A stretch of DNA of 64,000 bases from Gemmatimonadota bacterium (GTDB lineage Bacteria > JAAXHH01): positions 167,347 through 231,346 of the forward strand of contig JAPOZT010000004.1 of the NCBI GenBank assembly GCA_026705925.1, read 5' to 3'. This document shows, piece after piece, positions 54,850-63,214 of this stretch. The notes under the pieces were generated by a model that was not told the origin of the DNA, did no database searches, and saw only the letters and a program-made list of their open reading frames with translations. The position numbers and the translations under genes are program-made. The stretch's first letter is position 1. Each line of letters begins with the position of its first letter.

Positions 54850-55554
54850 ATGAATACGCAACGCGTAGCGGTCATTACGGGCGCAGGTCGCGGCATGGGA
54901 GCGGCCATAGCGAGAAACCTTGCCGGGCAGGGGTGGGCCGTCTCGCTGCTGTCTCCATCCGGTGCGGCGGAGTCGCTCGCCGGTGAACTGGGTGGGATTG
55001 GCGTGACGGGTTCCGTCACGGGCGAAGCGGACCTGAAAAAACTGGTGGACCTGACCATGGACGCCCACGGCCGTATCGACGGCGTCGTCAACAGCACCGG
55101 GCATCCGCCCAAGGGCAGTCTCCTGGACATACCGGATGAAGACTGGCACGAGGGACTGGATATCGTGTTTCTCAACGTGGTGCGCATGGCGCGCCTCGTC
55201 ACGCCGATCATGGTGGACCAGGGCAGTGGATCCATCGTGAACATCTCGACCTACGCCGCCTTCGAACCGGAACATTACTTTCCCGTTTCGACCGCATTCC
55301 GGGCGGCCCTGGCGAGTTATACGAAAATCTATGCCGACAACCACGCCGGCGACAACATCCGGATGAACAACATCCTGCCGGGTTTCATCAACAGCCTCCC
55401 GGAATCGGAGGCCTTCAAGTCGCGCATTCCCATGGGACGTTACGGCACCGTGGAAGAGATCGCGGAAACGGCCGCTTTCCTGCTGTCGCCTGGAGCCGGC
55501 TATATCACCGGCCAGAACCTGCGCGTCGACGGGGGCATCACGCGGTCGGTGTGA
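54850..55554 (+). CDS. Short-chain dehydrogenase/reductase-fold protein with non-canonical active site
   Basis: 234 aa from ATG 54850 (site gggag); the frame is open to 54718. The cofactor motif is VITGAGRGMGAAIARNLAG (TGxxxGxG), and NNILPGFINSLPESE and GYITGQNLRVDGGI are SDR-like. The catalytic Ser is plausible in IVNISTYAAFEPE, but the expected Tyr-x-x-x-Lys aligns with S-TAF-R (FPVSTAFRAALASYTKIYAD). Related diverged SDRs share a similar block, so the change is probably a family trait. It may bind NAD(P) with altered chemistry. It is 31 bases upstream of a PhyH gene, probably one operon. Confidence 0.85.
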   Translation: MNTQRVAVITGAGRGMGAAIARNLAGQGWAVSLLSPSGAAESLAGELGGIGVTGSVTGEADLKKLVDLTMDAHGRIDGVVNSTGHPPKGSLLDIPDEDWHEGLDIVFLNVVRMARLVTPIMVDQGSGSIVNISTYAAFEPEHYFPVSTAFRAALASYTKIYADNHAGDNIRMNNILPGFINSLPESEAFKSRIPMGRYGTVEEIAETAAFLLSPGAGYITGQNLRVDGGITRSV

Positions 55555-55585
55555 GCGATCCGATCGTCGACGGAGAGGGCAGACC

Positions 55586-56326
55586 ATGAACCAAGCCGAC
55601 CTGGCGTTCTTTCGTCAGAACGGATTCATCAACCTCGGTAAGGTCCTTGCGGACGAAGAGGTGGATCGTTTTCGCGATCTCTTCGACGAAGACCGCCGCA
55701 AGTTCCCCTATTTCTGGCATCCCTACGGCCACCACCAGGAAGCCAACTACGACGCCCTCGTCACCACGCCGGCCTTCGACGATCTGATCCGCCATCCCGC
55801 CATCTACGGCACCATCGAGGAACTGATGGGCGGTCCGCTCTGTTTCGGAGAGATCGGGCTGCGGTCCATGGGCCCGTACAAGGGCGAGTTCCACCAGCGC
55901 TGGCACCGCGACAAGGCCCACTGGCTCGACCATCCCCTCCGCATGGACTACATCCAGCTCATGGTATATTTCACCGACGTGGACGAAGATACCCACTGCT
56001 TCTCCATCTCGCCCGAAGGGGTCGATCAGCCTGTCCTGAAGGAGAACAGCGCACAACTGGAGCGGGGCGTCTACGACCTCCACGGACCCGCGGGCACCTT
56101 CGCCTTGTTCAACGTATCGGTACTCCACACGGCCACCACGCGTCCCACGCGGGCCGTGCGGAAGACCGCGCAGATCTACTACGGCCACCGGGACCGGGAC
56201 CCGCTGGCCAATGATTCGGGGATTCCCGCCACCTTCTGGCGGGACAGCGACGACCCGGAAACCCGGGCCTTCTACGGCGTCCTGAACGAACGTACAAGGA
56301 TCTACATGGCTGCTTTCGGAGGGTAG
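55586..56326 (+). CDS. Phytanoyl-CoA dioxygenase (PhyH) family protein
   Basis: 246 aa Fe(II)/2-oxoglutarate oxygenase. The N-terminal LAFFRQNGFINLGKVLADEE is typical. Metal ligands are His and Asp in QRWHRDKAHW and His in SVLHTATTRPTRAVR, whose Arg residues include the probable 2-oxoglutarate anchor. It is downstream of the SDR in the same operon, suggesting hydroxylation followed by alcohol oxidation of one substrate (inference). The substrate is unknown. Confidence 0.88.
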   Translation: MNQADLAFFRQNGFINLGKVLADEEVDRFRDLFDEDRRKFPYFWHPYGHHQEANYDALVTTPAFDDLIRHPAIYGTIEELMGGPLCFGEIGLRSMGPYKGEFHQRWHRDKAHWLDHPLRMDYIQLMVYFTDVDEDTHCFSISPEGVDQPVLKENSAQLERGVYDLHGPAGTFALFNVSVLHTATTRPTRAVRKTAQIYYGHRDRDPLANDSGIPATFWRDSDDPETRAFYGVLNERTRIYMAAFGG

Positions 56327-56343
56327 ACGGGAACGTCCTGCGA

Positions 56344-56766
56344 TCAGACGAACTCCAGATCTCCTGCGTCATTGACCCGCCGATAGTAGCAACCGGTCCG
56401 GTACTGGCCATCGCTGTCCTTCGTATGACAGGCACCGCCGCCCTGGGGCGTCACGAGAAAGACCACGGAATTCTGCTCACAGTTAATGCGGACTTCATCG
56501 ATTCCCAGCGCATTTCCCGATGTGGCGCCCTTGACCCACAGCTCGTTACGCGACGTGCTCCAGAACGTGGCGATCCCGGTCTTCAGGGATTCATCCAGGG
56601 CCAGGCGGTTGATGTAGGCCAGGATCAACACTTCCTTCGTAGACGAATCCTGCACGACTACCGGCAGGACGTCCTCCTCGATGCCAGCGATCTGCCTGAG
56701 TTTCGAGAAATCGAGCGTCTCCTTCGAACCCTCTTCCAGGTGATCGGATCCTGATGATGTCGCCAT
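56344..56766 (-). CDS. hisI: HisI-like phosphoribosyl-AMP cyclohydrolase family protein
   Basis: 140 aa. Overall HisI pattern: VLPVVVQDSSTKEVLILAYI, TFWSTSRNELWVKGATSGN and GGGACHTKDSD, with GCYYRR at the end. The canonical Asp-rich metal segment (DCDxDA) is replaced by NCEQNS, retaining Cys but losing the aspartates. A diverged cyclohydrolase subgroup or a different activity are both possible, so the symbol is tentative. No other his gene is adjacent; hisD lies 2.7 kb away. Confidence 0.75.
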   Translation of the reverse strand: MATSSGSDHLEEGSKETLDFSKLRQIAGIEEDVLPVVVQDSSTKEVLILAYINRLALDESLKTGIATFWSTSRNELWVKGATSGNALGIDEVRINCEQNSVVFLVTPQGGGACHTKDSDGQYRTGCYYRRVNDAGDLEFV

Positions 56767-56870
56767 GTTTTCTCCATGTGTCTACAAAGTATCTACAAAG
56801 TACTTTCAAAGTGCGGTTGTGCAAGTTTGGCGCAGGGATTGACGGCCAGATTATACACGCCAGTGATCTT

Positions 56871-57617
56871 CTACAGCAGTTGGTCGTCCGCCGCGTGGCG
56901 CGTGCCTACGCCTTTCTGCATGCGCATAAGCTGCTTCTGCCGGGGGGAAAGCCCTTCGAACCACTCGTCCCGGAATCCGTCGTGGGGATCGAGCTGGAAA
57001 AGGAGCATGGACTTGCGGTAATGCCCGAACAGGGCGTGCCGGTTGCGGTCGGTGGTATTCGCTCCGCCGCCGTGCCAGCACTGTCCGTTGAAGATCAGCA
57101 CGCTGCCCGCGGAAGCCGCGGGCTGAACCACGTGCGGCACCTCCATGCCCTCCGGCGGGCCGGCCCACCCGCTCTTGTGCGAACCGGGAACGATCCGCGT
57201 GCCGCCGATCTCCGCATCGAAATCGTCCAGCATCCAGATGGTATTCATCATTACGGGAGAAACAGGGTTCAGCATGTGCTGCGGGATGTCGCTGTGGAAG
57301 TCCTGGTAACCGTCCCCCGGCCGCACGATGCGGGAACTCAGGCTGCCCAGCACGAGGGTCTTGTCCAGCACCTGCTCCAGGATGGGCAGGACGACGGGGT
57401 GATCGATGACCTGGAGGAACACCGGGTCGATGGTGGGCAGGTTGCGCACCAGCAGCGACGTGCCCCCTCGGTTCTCGTAACCGGCCTCGCCGTGTGCCGC
57501 GGCTACGCGGATCAACGCCTTGCGAAGCTCGTGCACCTGGGACGCCGCCAGCACATCGGGCAACAGGGTGAAGCCGAAGGTGTCGATTTCGACGAGGGCC
57601 TGATCGAAGGCATCCAT
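56871..57617 (-). CDS. Phytanoyl-CoA dioxygenase (PhyH) family protein
   Basis: 248 aa. FDQALVEIDTFGFTLLPDVL is the N-terminal family block. The Fe ligands are His and Asp in YQDFHSDIPQHML and His in GQCWHGGGANTTDRNRHAL, with the 2-oxoglutarate Arg nearby. GGTRIVPGSHKSGW is typical. Its ATG overlaps the stop of the dienelactone-hydrolase gene by one base (TGATG), so the two are translated together. Confidence 0.88.
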   Translation of the reverse strand: MDAFDQALVEIDTFGFTLLPDVLAASQVHELRKALIRVAAAHGEAGYENRGGTSLLVRNLPTIDPVFLQVIDHPVVLPILEQVLDKTLVLGSLSSRIVRPGDGYQDFHSDIPQHMLNPVSPVMMNTIWMLDDFDAEIGGTRIVPGSHKSGWAGPPEGMEVPHVVQPAASAGSVLIFNGQCWHGGGANTTDRNRHALFGHYRKSMLLFQLDPHDGFRDEWFEGLSPRQKQLMRMQKGVGTRHAADDQLL

Positions 57618-58471
57618 CAGTCGCTTCCGATGGTGCGCTTGAGATAGGCCTTCAGCCGCTCCCAGGCGTCCAGCGCGGGTTCCTCATTCTTCGGATCGCG
57701 CTCCACGTACAGCCAGAACCCGTGGTTGACGTCGTCGTAGATGTGCACGTCGTTCTCCACGCCGGCCTGGCGGAGCGCGGCGACGAAGCCTTCCACCTGT
57801 TCGGGGGAGGGGCCGCGGTCGAGTCCGGCGAAGGTGCCGTAGACCTCGTGGTGTATGGCGCTCAGCCTTTCGGGATCGTCGAGCAGGCGCCCGTAAAAGA
57901 TGGCGGTGGCGTCATGGTTCTCGCCGCCCAGGGCGTAGCTCAGTGCGACGCCGCCGCCGTAGCACCAGCCCATGGCCCCGATCTTGCCGTTCACGTCCGG
58001 CCGCGATCTCAGGTAGGCCGCCGCCGCGTCCAGGTTGCGGATGATCTTGTCCATGTCGCCGAGCGTTTCCCGCACGAGCGCCATGTTCTCGTCCCGGTTG
58101 TTCCCTGTCCGCCCCGAATACAGGTCGGCCGCCAGGGCCACGTAGCCCTCCGCGGCCAGCGCGTCGGCCACCTGCCTTACGCGGTCCACCAGGCCGTTCC
58201 ATTCGTGGATCAGGATGACGGCGCCCCGGGGACCCGGCCCTTCCGGTTCGGCGAGATAACCCCTGGTCGCCTGGTCTTCATCGAAATAGGCCAGGTCGCC
58301 GCCGCGGGGTGCGCCGGCCTCGCCGAGAATGGCATCGGGGATCTCGCCCTCGGTCGTCGGCGCGTGCGGTATCTGCTGCCCGTGGATCGCCAGTGCCGCA
58401 ACGGCGAGGATGATGAACGTAGCGAACGAAAAAGGCATCGAAATTCGCCTGCTGGATGTTATTCCGGCCAT
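57617..58471 (-). CDS. Exported dienelactone hydrolase-family protein
   Basis: 284 aa from ATG 58471 behind agagggg; the frame is open to 58492. A hydrophobic leader (FSFATFIILAVAALAIHGQQ) suggests export. The alpha/beta-hydrolase core has AVILIHEWNGLVDRVRQVAD, nucleophile Cys in IGAMGWCYGGGVALSYAL, and His in YDDVNHGFWLYV, matching the Cys-Asp-His triad of dienelactone hydrolases. The substrate is unknown. It is coupled to a PhyH gene. Confidence 0.88.
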   Translation of the reverse strand: MAGITSSRRISMPFSFATFIILAVAALAIHGQQIPHAPTTEGEIPDAILGEAGAPRGGDLAYFDEDQATRGYLAEPEGPGPRGAVILIHEWNGLVDRVRQVADALAAEGYVALAADLYSGRTGNNRDENMALVRETLGDMDKIIRNLDAAAAYLRSRPDVNGKIGAMGWCYGGGVALSYALGGENHDATAIFYGRLLDDPERLSAIHHEVYGTFAGLDRGPSPEQVEGFVAALRQAGVENDVHIYDDVNHGFWLYVERDPKNEEPALDAWERLKAYLKRTIGSD

Positions 58472-58678
58472 GATGTTTACCCCTCTTTCCAACCGGGAGG
58501 CCCCGTTCCGAAAATACGGATTGAAAGCCCCGCGGGCATTTACTGTTTTCCATGAGCGACGGGTTTCAATATACTTATCTGAACTGCGCGAATCAATCGT
58601 GAAATCCTTCGTGAAGACCTACGTAGATCCTTCATGAAGACCACCGTCCCTATTGTGTGATGGCCCGCGGGAGAACCC

Positions 58679-59434
58679 ATGAAAAACAAGCTGAAGGAAA
58701 AGCTGCGCAACGGCGAAGTGACCTACGGCATTTCCGTCGGCACGCCCTGTAACGACATCGTGGAGCTGGCGTCTAACCTGGCCTTCGACTGGATCTGGTT
58801 CGACGGCGAACACGGCCCGTTGAATGCCGAGATCCTTCATCCCATGATCCAGGCGACCCGGGGCCGGGACGTCACCCCGCTCGTCCGCGTGCCGTGGAAC
58901 GACATGGTGCATATCAAGAAGGCGCTGGACATCGGGGCGGAAGGCCTGATCATTCCCTGGGTCAACAACCGGGAGCAGGCGGAGTACGCCGTCCGCGCGG
59001 CCAAGTATCCGCCCATGGGCATCCGCGGAATGGGTGCGCGCTTCCTTAATACCGCCGGCCTGGATCTGGCCGAATACCTCCGCACCGCCAACGAAGAAAC
59101 GTTCATCATGGTCCAGATCGAAACCATCGAAGCCGTGGAGAACCTCGAAGACATACTCACCACGCCCGGCGTCGACGCTTTCCTGGTCGGGCCAAACGAC
59201 CTCGCGGCCTCCCATGGCTACGTGGGCCAGCCGACGCACCCGGAGATGGAGAAGGTCGTCGAGAGGATCATGGACCGCGGGAAGGAACTCGGCGTGCCTG
59301 GTGGATACGCGTTCATCTCGATGGAGGCCAACCGGAAGCGGATCGCGGAGGGATTTCAGTGGATCACCCTCGGAAGCGATATGGGGTTCCTGGCCCAGGC
59401 GGCCCGGGCGGCGCTCACCGAGGTGGGCAGGTAG
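58679..59434 (+). CDS. HpcH/HpaI-family class II aldolase
   Basis: 251 aa. The family signature is visible: YGISVGTPCNDIVELASNLA, FDWIWFDGEHGPLNAEI, LVRVPWNDMVHIKKALDIGA, EGLIIPWVNNREQAEYAVRA and VDAFLVGPNDLAASHGYVGQ. The metal-binding Glu and Asp are in the IETIEA and GPNDLA regions. It cleaves 2-keto-3-deoxy-type acids to pyruvate and an aldehyde, consistent with sugar-acid catabolism alongside the enolase-superfamily enzyme. It converges on hisD nine bases later. Confidence 0.92.
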   Translation: MKNKLKEKLRNGEVTYGISVGTPCNDIVELASNLAFDWIWFDGEHGPLNAEILHPMIQATRGRDVTPLVRVPWNDMVHIKKALDIGAEGLIIPWVNNREQAEYAVRAAKYPPMGIRGMGARFLNTAGLDLAEYLRTANEETFIMVQIETIEAVENLEDILTTPGVDAFLVGPNDLAASHGYVGQPTHPEMEKVVERIMDRGKELGVPGGYAFISMEANRKRIAEGFQWITLGSDMGFLAQAARAALTEVGR

Positions 59435-59443
59435 GCCTTCGGA

Positions 59444-60787
59444 TCAGTCCCCGTTCCGGTCTTTCGAAAGACGCCGTCGAATGGCCATGGCGTGGGCCGA
59501 CAGGCCTTCGGCTTCCGCCAGGCGGATCGCGGCCGGTCCCAACCGTTTTTCCGCCTTTTCGTTGACGGCGAACAGGCTGGTGATCTTCTGGAAGTCTCTG
59601 ACGCTCAAGGGAGAATGGAAGCGGGCGCTGCCCCCGGTGGGCATGACGTGGCTGGGCCCTGTGACGTAATCGCCCAGGGCCTCGGAGGAGTGTTCTCCCA
59701 CGAAGATCCCCCCGGCGTTTTGAATCCCGTCCACCAGCGGCCAGGGATCCGCCACCAGCAGGCACAGGTGCTCCGGCGCGTAGCTGTTTGCCAGTTCGCA
59801 CGCCTCTTCCAGGTCCGATACGAGCACGATCCCTCCGTTACGTGCCAGGGAGGAACGGATAATGTCCGCCCGGTCCAGCTCGGAAAGTTGCTCCTCCACG
59901 GCCTGCTGCGCCGCCAGGGCCAGCGCGGACGACGGCGTGATCAGTATGGCGCTCGCCATCGTATCGTGCTCGGCCTGCGCCAGCAGGTCGGCCGCCGCGA
60001 GGTCCGGACTGGCCGTCTCGTCGGCAATGAGCAGGGTCTCGGTGGGGCCGGCGAGCTGGTCGATATCCACGATCCCGTACACCTGGCGCTTGGCCAGGGT
60101 CACGAAGACGTTGCCCGGACCCACGACCTTGTCGACGCGTGGAATGGTCGCCGTGCCATGTGCCATGGCCGCGATCGCCTGGGCACCGCCGATGCGGTAG
60201 ACCGCGTCCGCCCCCGCCACGGAGGCCGCGGCCAGTACGGCAGGCGGTACCGCGCCGTCCCTCCCGGGCGGTGTGGCCACAACGACCTCCCGTACGCCTG
60301 CGACCCGGGCGGGGATCACGGCCATCAGCAGCGAGGAAGGATAGGCGGCGGCGCCACCGGGCACGTAGACGCCCACCCGGTCCAACGGCCGGACGATCTG
60401 GCCCGTACCGCCCTCTTCATCCCAGTGCGTCCAGGACCCGGCCGGCTGCCGCGCGTGAAAAGAACGTATGCTGCCAGCCGCGGCTTCCAGGGCATCGCGC
60501 AACCCGGAAGGCAGCGATGCGGCCGCCTCGTCGATTTCGGACCGGGGAACCTCGAAGACGTCCGGGGCGCTTCCGTCCAGCAGACGGGCGTACCGCCGCA
60601 CCGCATCATCGCCGTTTTCCCTGACGTCGTCGATGATCCTGGCTACGGCCTGTTCCGCCGTCAGGGGTTCGCCGAAAAGTTTCCTGTTCCTTGCTTCGAT
60701 TTCCGCCGTGTGCATGGCCTCGTTTAGCGGACGCCGCCGCAGGATGCTCGGCCCGGCCTCTTCGGCGGACAGTATCCGGATGGTCAT
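59444..60787 (-). CDS. hisD: Histidinol dehydrogenase
   Basis: Oxidises histidinol to histidine in two NAD+ steps. Visible motifs: [74 protein letters not shown] (zinc Gln and His) and [20 protein letters not shown]. 447 aa, slightly over typical length with an N-terminal extension. The DUF1611 gene ends 19 bases upstream, same strand. Confidence 0.96.
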   Translation of the reverse strand: MTIRILSAEEAGPSILRRRPLNEAMHTAEIEARNRKLFGEPLTAEQAVARIIDDVRENGDDAVRRYARLLDGSAPDVFEVPRSEIDEAAASLPSGLRDALEAAAGSIRSFHARQPAGSWTHWDEEGGTGQIVRPLDRVGVYVPGGAAAYPSSLLMAVIPARVAGVREVVVATPPGRDGAVPPAVLAAASVAGADAVYRIGGAQAIAAMAHGTATIPRVDKVVGPGNVFVTLAKRQVYGIVDIDQLAGPTETLLIADETASPDLAAADLLAQAEHDTMASAILITPSSALALAAQQAVEEQLSELDRADIIRSSLARNGGIVLVSDLEEACELANSYAPEHLCLLVADPWPLVDGIQNAGGIFVGEHSSEALGDYVTGPSHVMPTGGSARFHSPLSVRDFQKITSLFAVNEKAEKRLGPAAIRLAEAEGLSAHAMAIRRRLSKDRNGD

Positions 60788-60806
60788 CTTGCCCTCTCTC
60801 GTCTGA

Positions 60807-61877
60807 TCATGGGGTATTCCCCGTCGCGGGCCGCAATGGCGCGAGCGCCTCGAGTATGGGACCGCAACCGAACTTCACGCAATCCGTCGCCGGGAGCCCG
60901 GTCTCCCCTTCGACCCGGTCCACTTCCCGCCTGGCATCGTCCAGGGACATGCCTATACAATTGAGCGAAACGGCCACGACCCGGCAGGGGAACAGCGGCC
61001 GGGCAATGGTCTCGTGGGCCGTGATCATCTCCGCGTAGGACGGCACGGTCACGGGGAGGTTGCGCATCACGTCCCGCCCCGGCTGGTGGCACAGTACCAG
61101 GGCCTGCGGCGCCGCACCGTGGAGCAGACCGAGCGATACGCCCGAATAGGAAGGATGCAGAATCGTACCCTGCCCTTCGATGACCAGCAGCTCCCGGTGC
61201 TTGCGTTCAAGCACGAGTCTCTCCACCGCGCCGGATATGTAGTCCGCTGCCACGGTATCCACCGCGATGCCCGATCCGGCGATCATGATGCCGGTCTGCC
61301 CCGTGGCCACGAACTCGGCGTCCCAGCCTGCCTCGCGGGCCGCGCGGTCGATTTCGATCGCGGCGATCTTCTTGCCTATGCTGGAGTCGGCGCCGACGGT
61401 CAGCACACGCAGGTTGGGGAGGCCGTGGACCCGGTGCCGACCCACGTCCAGGTCGCCGGGCGGCTGCCGCACGTCCCACAGCCGCACGCCTTTCTGCCTG
61501 GCATGACGGGCGAAGGCCTCGTCTTCATTGAGAAAAGTATGGAGCCCGTTCACCACCTCGAGCCCGTGCTCGATGGCCTCGTGAATGGTTTCCCTCCAGG
61601 CGTCGGGCAAAACGCCCCCCGGCGTCGCGATGCCGATGACCAGCGACGTCGGTTCGAAGTCCATCGCTTCTTGCAGCGTCGCCACGATCGGGATGCCCGT
61701 GCCCACCTCGAGCACGTCTTCGAGTTTCCTTCCGGCGTACACGCTGTCGAGCACCGCCACGGTCTCGTCGGACTTGTAGCGGACCAGTGACGCGGCCGTC
61801 TTGGATGAGAACGTGCCCAGCTGGCCCTCGGTGAGAATCACCATTCGCCTGGGTTGCATATTACTCGTGGGTTGCAT
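60807..61877 (-). CDS. DUF1611 family protein (DgcN-like)
   Basis: 356 aa. N-terminal Rossmann-like part MVILTEGQLGTFSSKTAASL; P-loop-like VLTVGADSSIGKKIAAIEID; ELLVIEGQGTILHPSYSGVS; and SLNCIGMSLDDARREV are typical of DUF1611. Some members (DgcN) are reported to act with an enolase-superfamily partner (DgcA) in D-glutamate catabolism. Here the only enolase-superfamily gene is about 6 kb away and not in the operon, so that role is uncertain. The start codon region is duplicated: ATG 61877 (MQPTSN) and ATG 61859 (MQPRRM) are successive 18-bp repeat copies, and either could be used. Confidence 0.88.
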   Translation of the reverse strand: MQPTSNMQPRRMVILTEGQLGTFSSKTAASLVRYKSDETVAVLDSVYAGRKLEDVLEVGTGIPIVATLQEAMDFEPTSLVIGIATPGGVLPDAWRETIHEAIEHGLEVVNGLHTFLNEDEAFARHARQKGVRLWDVRQPPGDLDVGRHRVHGLPNLRVLTVGADSSIGKKIAAIEIDRAAREAGWDAEFVATGQTGIMIAGSGIAVDTVAADYISGAVERLVLERKHRELLVIEGQGTILHPSYSGVSLGLLHGAAPQALVLCHQPGRDVMRNLPVTVPSYAEMITAHETIARPLFPCRVVAVSLNCIGMSLDDARREVDRVEGETGLPATDCVKFGCGPILEALAPLRPATGNTP

Positions 61878-61885
61878 ATTACTCG
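61850..61885. repeat. 18-bp tandem repeat duplicating a start codon
   Basis: Two exact copies of an 18-bp unit (tgggttgcatattactcg) lie end to end, with a third partial copy beyond. Each carries the ATG-CAA-CCC of the DUF1611 gene. The length keeps the frame. Confidence 0.93.
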
Positions 61886-61911
61886 CCTGGGTTGGAAATC
61901 CCCGCCGATGC

Positions 61912-62943
61912 TCAGCTTAACGAAACGACGTGGCCGGTTTCCTGGGATTCCGTTGCCGCGTCCAGTACCTTCATGAGCTCCAGCATCTCACGAGACCGGA
62001 CGGCCAGTTCGGCGCCTTCGCTCAGCACGGCCGCGATATTCCGGTAGTAGTCCACCCAACTGCCTTTCACCGGATCCAGGATGATCTCCTCAACCTCCCC
62101 GTCCCGTTCGGCGGCCACCCGGACACGGTCTTCGGGTGCCTCCACCGCGTCCTCGATCCTGCCCTTCTTCATCCAGTCCTCCTGGGGATCGAGACCTGTC
62201 TTGACGAGAGACCCCTGGGTACCCAGCACATACCAGTGGGGCTTCGAAATATGCGAAAGATTGCTGATTTCCATCCGGTATTCAGCGCCCGTCTCGAAAT
62301 ACAGCGTGCAGGTGACATGATCTTCTATGTCCCCTTCCCACAGGCGTTTGTGGCCTTTGCAGTGGACCGCCTCGGGGCGGGCGGCCAGCAGTTGCAGCCC
62401 CTGGTCCACGAGGTGGGCGCCCCAGTCGTAAAGCAGGCCGCCGCTTTCGGTCCGGCTGGTCCGCCAGCCCCTGGATGCCCGGAACCGGTGCACCGCCCTT
62501 TCGACCAGAAACGGTTCGCCAAGCAGGCCGTCCTCCACCGCCTTGCGCACGGTCAGATAGCCCCAGTCCCAGCGGCGGTTGTGGAAGACACTCAGCATGA
62601 CTCCGCGCCGCCTGCTGACCGCGATCATTTCCTCGGCTTCGGCGGCCGACATGCACATGACCTTGTCGACGACCACGTGTCTCCCGGCCTCCATGGCCTC
62701 GATGGCCAGGGACGCATGGGTATGGTGAGGCGTGGCCAGGATGACCAGCTGGATGCCGTCGTCCGCCAGGAGATCGGTCAGCGTCTCACGGGTATCTACG
62801 GACCAGTCCCGACGCGCCAGCGCACGGCGTTCCGGGTCCCGGCTGGCAACGGCAGTGAGTTGCAGCCCCTCGGTCCTCGAAACCAGGTAGGCGTGAAAAA
62901 GCCGTCCCGCCATTCCATAGCCCACGATGCCCGTTCGTATCAT
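61912..62943 (-). CDS. Gfo/Idh/MocA family oxidoreductase
   Basis: 343 aa. N-terminal IRTGIVGYGMAGRLFHAYLV, a GxGxxG-like Rossmann motif; VILATPHHTHASLAIEAMEA; GGLLYDWGAHLVDQGLQLLA. The usual EKP catalytic-Lys motif reads VDKVMCMSA, keeping Lys but losing Glu and Pro. The substrate is unknown. It is upstream of the DUF1611 and hisD genes on the same strand with a 34-base gap, so possibly one transcript. Confidence 0.9.
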   Translation of the reverse strand: MIRTGIVGYGMAGRLFHAYLVSRTEGLQLTAVASRDPERRALARRDWSVDTRETLTDLLADDGIQLVILATPHHTHASLAIEAMEAGRHVVVDKVMCMSAAEAEEMIAVSRRRGVMLSVFHNRRWDWGYLTVRKAVEDGLLGEPFLVERAVHRFRASRGWRTSRTESGGLLYDWGAHLVDQGLQLLAARPEAVHCKGHKRLWEGDIEDHVTCTLYFETGAEYRMEISNLSHISKPHWYVLGTQGSLVKTGLDPQEDWMKKGRIEDAVEAPEDRVRVAAERDGEVEEIILDPVKGSWVDYYRNIAAVLSEGAELAVRSREMLELMKVLDAATESQETGHVVSLS

Positions 62944-62958
62944 GACGATATCTCACTG

Positions 62959-62998
62959 CCACACACACGCCCACACCCACACCCACACCCACGCCCGC
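62959..62998. repeat. CA-rich hexamer microsatellite
   Basis: About six units of a cacccA-like hexamer after a short (ca)n run, in the 271-base gap between the divergent oxidoreductase and sulfatase genes. It sits just upstream of the oxidoreductase start, where length change could alter expression. Confidence 0.85.
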
Positions 62999-63214
62999 GT
63001 CCATGCCACGAGGGCTCATTCCTCGTTGACGTCCTCCGATTCGCCGGCTATGCGGGGGACAATATACGGGATGGGCCGGATGCATGGCAAACGCGAATTG
63101 GGTGGATTATAATGTCCGTGACATTCCACCCGCGACGCGCTAATTTGCCGTTTCACACTTTAACCCGCACCATCCGATCTCGTGCAGGGGAACTACCCGA
63201 TCCAGAGGCCGTCC

